Assembly: GCA_003164045.1 (NCBI GenBank)
Contig: PLRU01000016.1
Span: forward strand, 8,637-68,647
Length of the DNA: 60,011 bases
Reading direction: 5' to 3'
Source of the DNA: Candidatus Lustribacter telmatis
Lineage (GTDB): Bacteria > Vulcanimicrobiota > Vulcanimicrobiia > Vulcanimicrobiales > Vulcanimicrobiaceae
Positions 1-7,434 of the stretch are shown piece by piece (positions within the stretch are counted from its first letter, which is position 1; every line of letters begins with the position of its first letter). A program made the position numbers and the translations under genes. Under the pieces are notes generated by a model. It searched no databases. It saw only the letters and a list, made by a program, of their open reading frames with translations, and had not been told where the DNA came from.

Positions 1-618
1 GAGCGGCATCTTCACTTCGACGCCCGGCGGCACGTAGACGAACGATCCGCCCGACCACACGGCGCTGTTGAGCGCGGCGAACTTGTTGTCTTGGACCGGA
101 ATGACGGTCGCGAGATATTTCTGGACGATCTCGGGATACTGCTTGAGCGCGGTATCCATGTCGCAGAAGAGCACGCCGTCTTTTTCGAGTTCCTCGATGA
201 CGGAGTGGTACACGACTTCCGATTCGTATTGAGCCGAGACGCCGGACAAGAACTTGCGCTCGGCTTCGGGGATCCCGAGCCGGTCGAACGTCTTCTTGAT
301 GTCGTCGGGGACGTCGTCCCACGACTGTTCGGTGCGGTCGGAGGAACGCACGAAGTAGTGGATGTTGTCGAAATCGATCGCGTTGAGGGCTTCGGTATCG
401 CCCCACGTCGGCATCGGCTTGTCGAGGAACGTCTGCAGCGCGTTCAGACGGAACTCGCGCATCCAGGCGGGCTCGTCTTTCATCTCGGAAATGCGCTCGA
501 CGATGTCCCGGGTCAGCCCCTTGGCCGACTTGAACACGTACTTGTCTTCCGAGTCGTGAAACCCGTGCCGGTACTCTTCGATGAGGTCTCCAGGTTGGGT
601 CTTCAGTTCGACGGCCAT
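1..618 (-). CDS. sufB: Fe-S cluster assembly protein SufB (5' part)
   Basis: Open through the window edge. 206 codons from the ATG at 618-616, against about 470 residues for full SufB. The N-terminal sequence is typical of SufB: MAVELKTQPGDLIEEYRHGF, then a DNIHYFVR stretch and VPPGVEVKMPL at the cut end. SufB is the scaffold of the SufBCD complex, which assembles Fe-S clusters in the cytoplasm. The catalytic C-terminal beta-helix lies outside the window. A TTGACG/TACGCT promoter ends 9 bases before the ATG and there is no Shine-Dalgarno, so the mRNA may be leaderless. The rest of a suf operon would lie to the left. Confidence 0.93.
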   Translation of the reverse strand, partial: MAVELKTQPGDLIEEYRHGFHDSEDKYVFKSAKGLTRDIVERISEMKDEPAWMREFRLNALQTFLDKPMPTWGDTEALNAIDFDNIHYFVRSSDRTEQSWDDVPDDIKKTFDRLGIPEAERKFLSGVSAQYESEVVYHSVIEELEKDGVLFCDMDTALKQYPEIVQKYLATVIPVQDNKFAALNSAVWSGGSFVYVPPGVEVKMPL

Positions 619-627
619 ATCAGGTAG

Positions 628-656
628 AGCGTACCCCTCAGGAAGACGTTCGTCAA
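628..656 (-). promoter_or_regulatory. Predicted sigma-70 promoter of sufB
   Basis: On the minus strand, TTGACG (656-651), a 17-base spacer and TACGCT (633-628). The -10 box ends only 9 bases before the sufB ATG, so transcription would start within about 0-3 bases of the start codon. No SufR- or IscR-like palindrome was recognised. Confidence 0.5.
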
Positions 657-699
657 GATAGTCCAGGTGTTTCTTAATTATTTAGGGTAACGAGACTTT

Positions 700-777
700 C
701 GGACCCCCTCGGGGCACGAAGCCCTGTCGTAATGTCGAGGGGTCCGATGGTTTGGGGGCCCCACGCAGTGCGTGGGG
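700..777. repeat. Two adjacent palindromes (hairpins)
   Basis: CGGACCCCCTCG (700-711) pairs with CGAGGGGTCCG (736-746), leaving one bulged C and a 24-base loop. It is followed by CCCCACGC-AGT-GCGTGGGG (759-777), a perfect 8-bp stem with a 3-base loop. Neither has a T-tract. They could be intergenic palindromic repeats or part of a leader RNA. Confidence 0.6.
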
Positions 778-806
778 GGCGCGGAGCCTGGGGCGGAGCG
801 CCTTTT
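778..806 (+). terminator. Possible terminator hairpin in the speD upstream region
   Basis: GGCGC (778-782) pairs with GCGCC (798-802), with an inner GCC/GGC stem and symmetrical GGA/GGA internal loops, followed by TTTT (803-806). The T-tract is short. No plus-strand gene lies upstream within the window, so it may act on a leader or small RNA. Confidence 0.4.
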
Positions 807-810
807 AAAC

Positions 811-1111
811 TTAATGCTCGCTTGCCTTATCAGTATGGCAAAAGCCTTTACATGGGGGGGGTGGGGGGGTATGATGTGCGTCGGACTTGACCTAGCCTCG
901 GTTCGTAGCCGGGGCTTTTTAATCGAAAATCGTGGGGGACGGCGCGCCCAACGCGCCATCGCAGCGGAACGCTCGCTTGCCAAGAAGGGGCAACGCCAGC
1001 AAGAGTTCGCTGAAAGGTCGCAAGCGAGACGGTGTACCGCACGCGCTTGACGACGCGCCTGGAGGTGGGATTTCCCAACCGATAGATCTGTTCTAAGGAG
1101 TAAACCAAGAA
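811..1111 (+). promoter_or_regulatory. Candidate structured 5' leader of speD
   Basis: Two copies of GCTCGCTTGCC (816-826 and 971-981) each begin a TTGCC/GGCAA hairpin: 822-826 with 837-841, and 977-981 with 989-993. The second copy can pair instead with GCAAGCGAG at 1020-1028, a perfect 9-bp match to 972-980. An intrinsic terminator (894-920) lies between the copies. Alternative pairings plus an upstream terminator suggest attenuation of speD. The transcription start and any ligand are unknown, and no known riboswitch class was recognised. Confidence 0.4.
894..920 (+). terminator. Intrinsic terminator or attenuator upstream of speD
   Basis: AGCCTCGG (894-901) pairs with CCGGGGCT (909-916) over 8 bp with one G-U pair and a 7-base loop, followed directly by a run of T to 920. 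It faces speD from about 190 bases upstream, and no plus-strand gene precedes it. It would therefore end a short leader or small RNA. Confidence 0.65.
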
Positions 1112-1528
1112 TTGAAAGCACTCGGTACGCACATCGTTTGCGAGCTGTCCGGCTGTAACGCCGCCATGCTCACCGACGTCGACGCGGTAGCTGAAATGAT
1201 GGAGCAGGCGGCTCTGGAAGCCAACGCCACTCCCATCACCAAAGCGTTTCACCGGTTCCAGCCGCAAGGCGTGTCCGGCGTCGTCGTTATCCAAGAATCG
1301 CACCTGTCGATTCACACCTGGCCCGAGACCGGTTATGCCGCGATGGATTTTTACACGTGCGGCGACCACACGGATCCCTGGGCGGCTTGCGAATATGCAG
1401 CCAAGATTCTCCGCGCAACGAATATGCGCACGACCGAAGTGAAGCGCGGGATCGAAGCGTCCCGCGGCCAGTTCACCCACATCGTCACCACCGATGCCGA
1501 GGAACGCTCGCTCGAGCGAACGGCGTAA
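1112..1528 (+). CDS. speD: S-adenosylmethionine decarboxylase proenzyme (SpeD)
   Basis: 138 aa, the short class-1B type known from Thermotoga and Bacillus. SpeD decarboxylates AdoMet to supply aminopropyl groups for polyamines. It matures by self-cleavage, which makes a pyruvoyl cofactor from Ser63 in the ESHLSIHTWPE motif. Catalytic His68 and Cys83 are also present, matching Thermotoga numbering. The start is TTG at 1112, set by AAGGAG at 1095-1100 and by the KALGTHIVCELSGC N-terminus. It is followed by a very strong terminator and then speE, so the two genes are adjacent but probably separately terminated. The structured upstream leader suggests RNA-level control. Confidence 0.95.
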   Translation: MKALGTHIVCELSGCNAAMLTDVDAVAEMMEQAALEANATPITKAFHRFQPQGVSGVVVIQESHLSIHTWPETGYAAMDFYTCGDHTDPWAACEYAAKILRATNMRTTEVKRGIEASRGQFTHIVTTDAEERSLERTA

Positions 1529-1564
1529 CTTCGACCTTTTCCATAACGTCCGCTTAAGACCGGA

Positions 1565-1599
1565 AGAGCCCGCCGGACCAATGGTCCGGCGGGCTCTTT
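1565..1599 (+). terminator. Strong terminator between speD and speE
   Basis: A perfect 15-bp stem, AGAGCCCGCCGGACC (1565-1579) with its exact complement (1583-1597), a 3-base loop (AAT) and trailing Ts. The stem is symmetrical, so it could work on both strands, although its T-run is short. It separates speD from speE. Confidence 0.85.
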
Positions 1600-1617
1600 C
1601 ACTAATACAAACCGGCC

Positions 1618-2505
1618 ATGCCTAAAACCGAGCACTATCAGTGGTACGTGGAGCAGTTCAGCGATACCGAACAGCACCACCATGCGATCGACGAGCTGTA
1701 CTACTCCGGCAGGACGCCGTTTCAGTCGGTGGCCGTGCTGCGGACGGCGGTGTTCGGCAAGATGCTGGTGCTCGACGGCGACACGCAGAGCTCGCAAGCT
1801 GACGAGAAGATCTATCACGAATCGCTGGTACATCCGGCTCTCGCCGGCAGCGCGGGCCGGCGCGAGGTGCTGATCCTCGGCGGCGGCGAGGGCGCGACGC
1901 TGCGTGAGGTGCTGCGGCATCCGGGCGTCGCGCGCTGCACGATGGTCGACATCGACGGCGAAGTCGTCGAACTGTGCAAGAAGTACTTGCCCGAGTGGTC
2001 GGCCGGCGCGTTCGACGACCCGCGCGCGAACGTGATCATCGGCGACGCGCTGGCGTTCATCAAGCAGCCCGGAACCTTCGATGCGATTATCTCGGACCTG
2101 ACCGAGCCGCTGCCTGATTCGCCGTCGTTTCCGCTCTTCAACGGCGAGGTATTCCGCGACATCAAAGCGCGCCTCGCGCCGGGCGGCGTGTACGTGCTGC
2201 AAGCGAGCACGGCCGGATTTCACAACATGGCACTGCACGCGAAGATGGCGCGCTCGCTGCGCGCGCACTTCAAGCACGTGGCGAGCTTCTACACCCACGT
2301 GCCGGCTTTCGACAACGACTGGGCCTTCATCGCGTGCAGCGACGCGCAGGACGTGGCGACGCTCGAACCGGCGAAGATCGACGCCTACACGCGCGAACTG
2401 CGCGGCGAGAACTTCTTCTACGATGCCGAAACGCACCGGCGCCTGTTCAGCCTGCCGCTGTACTTGCGCCGCGAACTTGCGAAGCCGGGCGACGTTTTCG
2501 CGTAA
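1618..2505 (+). CDS. speE: Spermidine synthase-family aminopropyltransferase (SpeE)
   Basis: 295 aa with the SpeE order: QSVAVLRTAVFGKMLVLDGD in the N-terminal beta domain, the GGGEGATLREVLRH AdoMet-type binding loop, then VDIDGEVV. It moves the aminopropyl group from decarboxylated AdoMet to an amine, releasing methylthioadenosine. The active-site loop reads DLTEP, not the usual DSTDP or DCTDP, and the C-terminal half has NDWAFIACSD. Both are features I associate with thermospermine or Thermus-type aminopropylagmatine synthases, so the acceptor may not be putrescine. ATG start without a clear Shine-Dalgarno. It is followed 10 bases later by gcvT. Confidence 0.9.
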   Translation: MPKTEHYQWYVEQFSDTEQHHHAIDELYYSGRTPFQSVAVLRTAVFGKMLVLDGDTQSSQADEKIYHESLVHPALAGSAGRREVLILGGGEGATLREVLRHPGVARCTMVDIDGEVVELCKKYLPEWSAGAFDDPRANVIIGDALAFIKQPGTFDAIISDLTEPLPDSPSFPLFNGEVFRDIKARLAPGGVYVLQASTAGFHNMALHAKMARSLRAHFKHVASFYTHVPAFDNDWAFIACSDAQDVATLEPAKIDAYTRELRGENFFYDAETHRRLFSLPLYLRRELAKPGDVFA

Positions 2506-2515
2506 TGTTGCGGTG

Positions 2516-3610
2516 ATGGACGAAGAGCCGCTCCGGCGCACCGCGCTGTTCGAGGTGCATCGCACGCTCGGCGCACGCATCGTGCCGTTCGGCGGCTTCG
2601 AGATGCCCGTGCAATATGCGGGCATTCTGGCCGAGCACGATGCGGTGCGCAAACGTGCCGGGCTCTTCGATCTCTCGCACATGGCGCAGTTCGAGCTGCG
2701 CGGCGACGACGTTGCTGCTTGGGCCGACGCGCTCACGGTCAATCACGTTGCGATGATGAAGCCGTTCCAGGCGCGCTACAACATCTTCACCAATGCCGCC
2801 GGCGGCGCGCACGACGACGTGATCTTCTACCGCTTACCCGACCGCTGGCTATTGATCGTCAACGCGGGCAACGCGCACAAGATGTGGGCCTACCTGGAAG
2901 CGGAGCGCCGCGGCGACGTGCAGCTCAGCGATCTTCGCGGCGAGACCGGGCTCCTCGCGGTGCAGGGTCCGCGCAGCGTCGAGGTTCTCGCACCGTTGGT
3001 CGCGGCCGATATCGCTGCGCTGAAATACTACACCTGCGTCGAGACGACGGCCGGCGGCGCGGCCGCGATCGTGGCGCGGACGGGCTACACGGGTGAGGAC
3101 GGCTTCGAGGTATTCTTGCCGGCCGATGCGGCCGTGGGTTTGTGGGATGCGTTGCTCGCCGAACATCACGGCGTGCTCGCGCCGTGCGGGCTCGGGGCGC
3201 GCGACGTGTTGCGGCTCGAAGCGGGGATGCCGCTCTACGGGCACGAGCTGACCGAAGAAATCACTCCGCTGCAAGCCGGCCTCGGCTGGGCAGTCAAGTT
3301 TGCGAAACCATTTTTCACCGGCAAAGCAGCGCTGGAAGCGCAAGCGGCCGCGAACGCGTATCCGCGCATCGCCGGTCTCGTGCTCGACGGCCGCGTTCCC
3401 GTGCGTGCCGGTTATCGCGTTCTGCGCGACGGTACCGTGGCGGGCGAGATTCGCAGCGGTTCGATCGCACCGTCCGTTGGGAACAAGAGCATCGGTACGG
3501 CGTTACTCGATCCGGCGAGCGCAACCGCAGGAACCCGGCTGGGAGTCGAGGTGCGCGGTACCGAACATCCGGCGACAACGGTCGCATTACCGTTTTACAA
3601 GCGAGGCTAA
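2516..3610 (+). CDS. gcvT: Glycine cleavage system T protein (aminomethyltransferase)
   Basis: About 364 aa, normal length. GcvT moves the methylene group from the H-protein arm to tetrahydrofolate, releasing ammonia. Family signatures are visible: GARIVPFGGFEMPVQYAG at the N-terminus, LFDLSHMAQ, QARYNIFTNAAGG, YTGEDGFEV, RLEAGMPLYGHEL and SIAPSVGNKSIG. The start is ATG 2516 (GTG 2513 in frame just before it). The same frame is open further upstream but there it only overlaps speE. First gene of a gcvT-H-PA-PB cluster. The stop TAA shares its last A with the gcvH ATG, which points to translational coupling. No glycine riboswitch is visible upstream. Confidence 0.95.
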   Translation: MDEEPLRRTALFEVHRTLGARIVPFGGFEMPVQYAGILAEHDAVRKRAGLFDLSHMAQFELRGDDVAAWADALTVNHVAMMKPFQARYNIFTNAAGGAHDDVIFYRLPDRWLLIVNAGNAHKMWAYLEAERRGDVQLSDLRGETGLLAVQGPRSVEVLAPLVAADIAALKYYTCVETTAGGAAAIVARTGYTGEDGFEVFLPADAAVGLWDALLAEHHGVLAPCGLGARDVLRLEAGMPLYGHELTEEITPLQAGLGWAVKFAKPFFTGKAALEAQAAANAYPRIAGLVLDGRVPVRAGYRVLRDGTVAGEIRSGSIAPSVGNKSIGTALLDPASATAGTRLGVEVRGTEHPATTVALPFYKRG

Positions 3611-3996
3611 TGGTGGCACAACCGGCGGGACTGCTCTTCAGCAAAGACCACGAGTGGGTCAAGCTCGACGGCGATATCGCGACGATCGGCATCTCCGATT
3701 ACGCGCAGCATTCGCTAGGCGACATCGTGTACGTGGAGCTGCCGCGCGTCGGCGCGACGCTACAGCAATTTGCCGGCATCGGCGTCGTCGAATCGGTGAA
3801 GGCCGTCTCCGACATCTTCACGCCGCTCGGCGGCGAAGTGGTCGAGATCAACGCCGCGGTCGAAGCCGACGCGTCGCTGGTCAACCGTGAACCGTATGAC
3901 GGCGGCTGGTTCTACAAGCTCAGACTGGCCGATGATTCCGAGAAGAAGAACCTGATGTCGGGCGACGACTACGACAAGCTGATCGCCGAGGCCTAA
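3610..3996 (+). CDS. gcvH: Glycine cleavage system H protein
   Basis: 128 aa lipoyl carrier that shuttles the aminomethyl group between the P, T and L proteins. It starts FSKDHEWVKLDGDIATIGISD and has the lipoylation motif GVVESVKAVSDIF with Lys64, then NREPYDGGWFYKL. The ATG at 3610 overlaps the gcvT stop by one base. The genes for lipoate attachment and the L protein are not in this window. Confidence 0.96.
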   Translation: MVAQPAGLLFSKDHEWVKLDGDIATIGISDYAQHSLGDIVYVELPRVGATLQQFAGIGVVESVKAVSDIFTPLGGEVVEINAAVEADASLVNREPYDGGWFYKLRLADDSEKKNLMSGDDYDKLIAEA

Positions 3997-4001
3997 ACAA
4001 G

Positions 4002-5366
4002 CTGTACACCCCGCATACCGCGCGCGACATCGATGCGATGTTGCGCGTCGTGGGCGTTGGTTCGCTGGACGAACTCGTCCGCGTGCCGGATGCCGTCGCG
4101 GTCAAAGCGCCGATCGACCTCGTGCCGGCGCTCTCCGAGATCGAAATCACCGCGCGCTTCGAGCAGTTCGCGCAACGCACGAGCGCGGGCGACTACCTCT
4201 CGTTCCTCGGCGCCGGGGTCTACCGGCACTACATTCCGCCGGTGATCGGTGCGCTCGCGATGCGCGGCGAGTTTCTGACCTCGTATACGCCCTACCAGGC
4301 CGAAGTGTCGCAAGGCTACCTGCAAGCGATCTACGAGTGGCAGACCTACATTGCGCTGCTCACCGGGCTCGACGTGGCGAACGCATCGGTGTACGACGGC
4401 GCGACGGCGCTGGCCGAAGGCGTCGTCATGGCGATCAACGCCACCGGCCGCCGGGCCGTGCTCGTGTCGAAGGCCGTGCACCCGAACTATCGTGCGGTGC
4501 TGCAGACGTACGCGCGTGGTTTGGAGATCACGATCGACGAGTTGCCCTACGGTGCGTCCGGCACGACCGACTTCGCCGCACTGCAGCAGCTGCTGGCCGA
4601 CCAGCACTACGCCGCGGTGGTCGTGCAGTCGCCGAATTTTTTCGGCTCGATCGACGTTCCGCCGGCAGATGCCGTCGCCGCCGTCAAGGCGACAAACACG
4701 CTGCTGATCGGCGTAACGGCGGAAGCGCTCGCGCTCGCGGTCCTCGCCACGCCGGCGTCGTGGGGTGCCGACATCGCGGTAGGCGAGGCGCAGTCGTTCG
4801 GTAACGCCGTCGCGTACGGCGGCCCGCACGCCGGGTTCATCGCGGCGACGGGCGAACAGATGCGGCGCATTCCGGGCCGGCTGGTGGGGCGCACGGTCGA
4901 CAAGGACGGACGCACCGCCTACGTGCTGACGTTGCAGGCGCGCGAACAGCACATCCGGCGCGAAAAGGCGACTTCGAACATTTGTACCAACCAAGCCCAC
5001 TGCGCGCTGATCGCCACCATCTATCTGGCCGCGCTCGGCAAGACCGGTTTGCGCGACGTCGCGGCGCACAACGTAGCGCGCACGGCAGAACTGCGCGCGG
5101 CGGTTAAGGCAATTCCCGGCTGCGAAGTGGTATTCCGGGCGCCGGGGTTCAACGAATTCGTGCTCCGCGTTCCCAGGCGGGCGAGCGGCGTGCTCGAGGC
5201 GTTGCGGAAGCACCGCATCATCGGGGGCCTCGATCTCGGGCGTTTTTATCCCGAGCTTGCCGACTGCGTGCTGATGAACGCGACCGAGCTTACGACGACG
5301 GCGCAGATCGCGCATCTCGCGACGGCGCTGCGGGAGGTTGCGGTACATGCCCCCGCCGGCATTTGA
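4002..5366 (+). CDS. gcvPA: Glycine dehydrogenase (decarboxylating) subunit 1
   Basis: N-terminal half of a two-subunit P protein, which decarboxylates glycine with PLP. Conserved blocks include FLGAGVYRHYIPPV, PYQAEVSQG, VYDGATALAEG and REQHIRREKATSNICTNQA. The family's conserved N-terminus (YTPHTARDIDAML) begins right after a CTG codon at 4002, six bases after the gcvH stop. The first ATG (4038) would remove it. I therefore place the start at CTG 4002, giving 454 aa, close to the usual 445-450. The 3' end overlaps gcvPB by about 20 bases. Confidence 0.9.
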   Translation: MYTPHTARDIDAMLRVVGVGSLDELVRVPDAVAVKAPIDLVPALSEIEITARFEQFAQRTSAGDYLSFLGAGVYRHYIPPVIGALAMRGEFLTSYTPYQAEVSQGYLQAIYEWQTYIALLTGLDVANASVYDGATALAEGVVMAINATGRRAVLVSKAVHPNYRAVLQTYARGLEITIDELPYGASGTTDFAALQQLLADQHYAAVVVQSPNFFGSIDVPPADAVAAVKATNTLLIGVTAEALALAVLATPASWGADIAVGEAQSFGNAVAYGGPHAGFIAATGEQMRRIPGRLVGRTVDKDGRTAYVLTLQAREQHIRREKATSNICTNQAHCALIATIYLAALGKTGLRDVAAHNVARTAELRAAVKAIPGCEVVFRAPGFNEFVLRVPRRASGVLEALRKHRIIGGLDLGRFYPELADCVLMNATELTTTAQIAHLATALREVAVHAPAGI

Positions 5367-6840
5367 AACGCCGTTGATCTTCGACGGCGGTCAGGACGGC
5401 CGGGCGAATCGCTACGTGCCGCCGGCGCCGCCGATTGCGAACCTGCTGCCGGCGGCGCTGCTGCGCGACGATCTGCCGCTCCCGGACAACACCGAACTCG
5501 ACGTCGTGCGGCACTTCACGCGGCTCTCTCAAAAGACGTTCGGGATCGACACGGTCTTCTATCCGCTCGGCTCGTGCACGATGAAATACAACCCGCGCAT
5601 CAACGACGCGCTGGCGAACCTGCCGGCCCTGCGCGACGTGCACCCGTTCGTGCCGGACGAACTCGCCCAGGGCGCGCTCGCGGTGATGTGGGAACTCGAA
5701 CGCAGTCTCGCCTCGCTCTTCGGGATGGCGGCGTTCTCGCTCAACCCGGCCGCCGGAGCGCACGCCGAGCTGACCGCGCTGCTGATCGCTAAAGCGTACT
5801 TTAAGAAGAAGGGCGACGCGCGGCGCACGACCGTGATCGTGCCCGACACCGCGCACGGCACGAATCCCGCCTCGGCGGCGATGGTCGGTTACAACGTCGT
5901 CTCGCTCAAGTCCGACGAGCGCGGCCGCGTGTCGGTCGATGCGATCCGGGCGGCGGCCGGCCCGGATACCGCCGTCTGCATGATGACCAACCCCAACACG
6001 CTAGGCCTCTTCGAAGATCATATCCACGAAATCGCGGCGGCCGTGCACGCTGCCGGCGGCCTGATGTATTACGACGGCGCCAACGCCAACGCGCTGATGG
6101 GCAACAGCCGTCCGGGCGACATGGGCTTCGACCTCATGCACTTGAACTTGCACAAGACGTTCTCGATTCCGCATGGCGGCGGCGGCGCGGGCGCGGGCCC
6201 GGTCGGCGTCGCCGCGCACCTCGTTCCGTTTCTGCCCACGCCGGTCGTGCGTGCCGATGGGTACGGCGAGACGGACGGCCGTTGGCCCTCCGACGGCTTG
6301 ACGTTCTCGCTCGACTTCGAGCGGCCCGATGCGATCGGCACGATGCGTTCGTTCTGGTCGAACTTCGCGCACATGGTGCGCGCGCTCGCCTACTGTTATG
6401 CCAACGGCACCGCCGGGCTCACCCGCGTCTCGCAACTCGCGGTGCTCAACGCGAACTACATTCGCGCGTCGATTCGCGACCTGATCGACATCCCGTACGA
6501 CGAGATCAACCGGCACGAGTTCGTCGCCTCCGCACAGTCGATCAAGCGCGAGAGCGGCGTGCGCGCGCTCGACATCGGCAAGGCCTTGCTCGACCGCGGT
6601 TACCACGCGCCGACCGTCTATTTTCCGCTGCTCGTACCGGAGTGCATCATGATCGAGCCGACGGAAACGGAGTCGAAAGAGACGCTCGACGGCTTCATCG
6701 CGGCATTGCGCGACATTCTCATCGCGGCGCGCGAAAATCCGCAATCCGTGCTCGATGCGCCGGTAAACACGCCCGTCAGCCGCGTCGATGAGACCCGCGC
6801 GGCCCGCCAACCCGACCTCCGGTGGCATAAAAAAGGGTAA
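5347..6840 (+). CDS. gcvPB: Glycine dehydrogenase (decarboxylating) subunit 2
   Basis: About 497 aa, C-terminal half of the split P protein, carrying the PLP lysine in LNLHKTFSIPHGGGGAG. Other family blocks are FYPLGSCTMKYNPRIN, DTAHGTNPASAAMVGY, MMTNPNTLGLFE and MIEPTETESKETLD. ATG 5347 is favoured because GGGAGG (5332-5337) sits 9 bases upstream. A TTG at 5338 touches that site and is too close. Last gene of the gcv cluster. The 93 bases that follow contain a TATACT box, which could drive the next operon. Confidence 0.95.
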   Translation: MPPPAFETPLIFDGGQDGRANRYVPPAPPIANLLPAALLRDDLPLPDNTELDVVRHFTRLSQKTFGIDTVFYPLGSCTMKYNPRINDALANLPALRDVHPFVPDELAQGALAVMWELERSLASLFGMAAFSLNPAAGAHAELTALLIAKAYFKKKGDARRTTVIVPDTAHGTNPASAAMVGYNVVSLKSDERGRVSVDAIRAAAGPDTAVCMMTNPNTLGLFEDHIHEIAAAVHAAGGLMYYDGANANALMGNSRPGDMGFDLMHLNLHKTFSIPHGGGGAGAGPVGVAAHLVPFLPTPVVRADGYGETDGRWPSDGLTFSLDFERPDAIGTMRSFWSNFAHMVRALAYCYANGTAGLTRVSQLAVLNANYIRASIRDLIDIPYDEINRHEFVASAQSIKRESGVRALDIGKALLDRGYHAPTVYFPLLVPECIMIEPTETESKETLDGFIAALRDILIAARENPQSVLDAPVNTPVSRVDETRAARQPDLRWHKKG

Positions 6841-6933
6841 TCCTTCCAGCTTTGTGCGGTCGGCAAACTCCTTCTTGGGAGCTGGGCGTATACTTGTTGA
6901 AGACCCCCTCCGGAACGGAGCGGATTTTCAGAC

Positions 6934-7434
6934 ATGCGGATCAAGTATGAGGTCTCCGCCGGCGGGCTCGTCTTGCGGCGGAACGGTGCGACTCTCGACG
7001 CCCTCCTGATTGGGCGAGGGATGCCGCGCGTCTGGTCGCTTCCGAAGGGGCACGTCGAGGCCCGCGAGACCCACGAGCAAGCGGCCCTGCGGGAAGTCCG
7101 CGAGGAGACCGGCTGTTGGGCTGAGATCCTGATCAAGCTTTCGGACATCTCGTACTGGTTCTACCTGAACCGCACCAAACACAAGAAATCGGTCCATTTT
7201 TACCTCATGCGCTACCTCTCGGGGCATACCGACAACCACGACCACGAGGTCGACGAGGCCCGCTGGTTCGAGATCAAAGCCGCCAAAAAAGCGCTCAAGT
7301 ACGTCAACGAGAAGCGCCTGGTGGACCTTGGTCTCGAGTATCTCGAGCGTGAAGGCGACAGCATTTTTGCCTTTGAGCCCGAGGACCAGCCGGAGCTCGA
7401 ACTCGAGGCGATGAGGGACTCTAGCGCATCTTGA
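6934..7434 (+). CDS. NUDIX hydrolase
   Basis: 166 aa with a complete NUDIX box at about residues 39-60: Gly39, Glu45 and REVREETG at 53-60, the Mg-binding helix. The fold is the short diadenosine-polyphosphate/MutT-like type, starting SAGGLVLRR. It hydrolyses a nucleoside diphosphate linked to another group; the substrate cannot be told from sequence. The tail is acidic (EPEDQPELELEAM). First gene of a genome-maintenance run. The stop overlaps the scpA TTG start (TTGA). Sanitising damaged nucleotides would fit beside endonuclease IV and Pol IV, but this is inference. Confidence 0.85.
   Translation: MRIKYEVSAGGLVLRRNGATLDALLIGRGMPRVWSLPKGHVEARETHEQAALREVREETGCWAEILIKLSDISYWFYLNRTKHKKSVHFYLMRYLSGHTDNHDHEVDEARWFEIKAAKKALKYVNEKRLVDLGLEYLEREGDSIFAFEPEDQPELELEAMRDSSAS

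Larger units (their letters stand above)
619..1111. other. Structured divergent intergenic region between sufB and speD
   Basis: A 493-base region with no convincing gene. It holds the sufB promoter, a long inverted repeat (700-711 with 736-746), a perfect 8-bp hairpin (759-766 with 770-777), two terminator-like hairpins (778-806 and 894-920), a G8TG7 tract (854-869) and two copies of GCTCGCTTGCC (816-826 and 971-981). The speD ribosome site AAGGAG lies at 1095-1100. The only open frame of any length (plus strand, 772-1050) runs through the homopolymer and hairpins and looks non-coding. No tRNA, SRP, RNase P, tmRNA or known riboswitch signature was recognised. Confidence 0.7.

Noticed and set aside
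772..1050. Possible 92-aa protein in the speD leader
   Set aside because: The frame crosses a hairpin, a G8TG7 tract and a terminator, and its residues look like random translation.
2423..2515. Upstream extension of GcvT into speE
   Set aside because: Overlaps conserved SpeE coding sequence in another frame; GcvT homologues begin near the ATG at 2516.
2506..2515. Glycine riboswitch before gcvT
   Set aside because: Only 10 bases separate speE from gcvT, and no tandem aptamer signature occurs upstream.
1351..2742. Long minus-strand frame opposite speD, speE and gcvT
   Set aside because: Composition of an antisense shadow; the plus-strand genes account for all conservation. The same applies to large minus-strand frames at 3993-5348, 26073-27548, 28751-30088, 40897-42306 and 46382-47950.
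6907..6919. CTCCG-GAA-CGGAG hairpin between gcvPB and the NUDIX gene
   Set aside because: Only 5 bp and no proper T-tract, so it is too weak to call a terminator.
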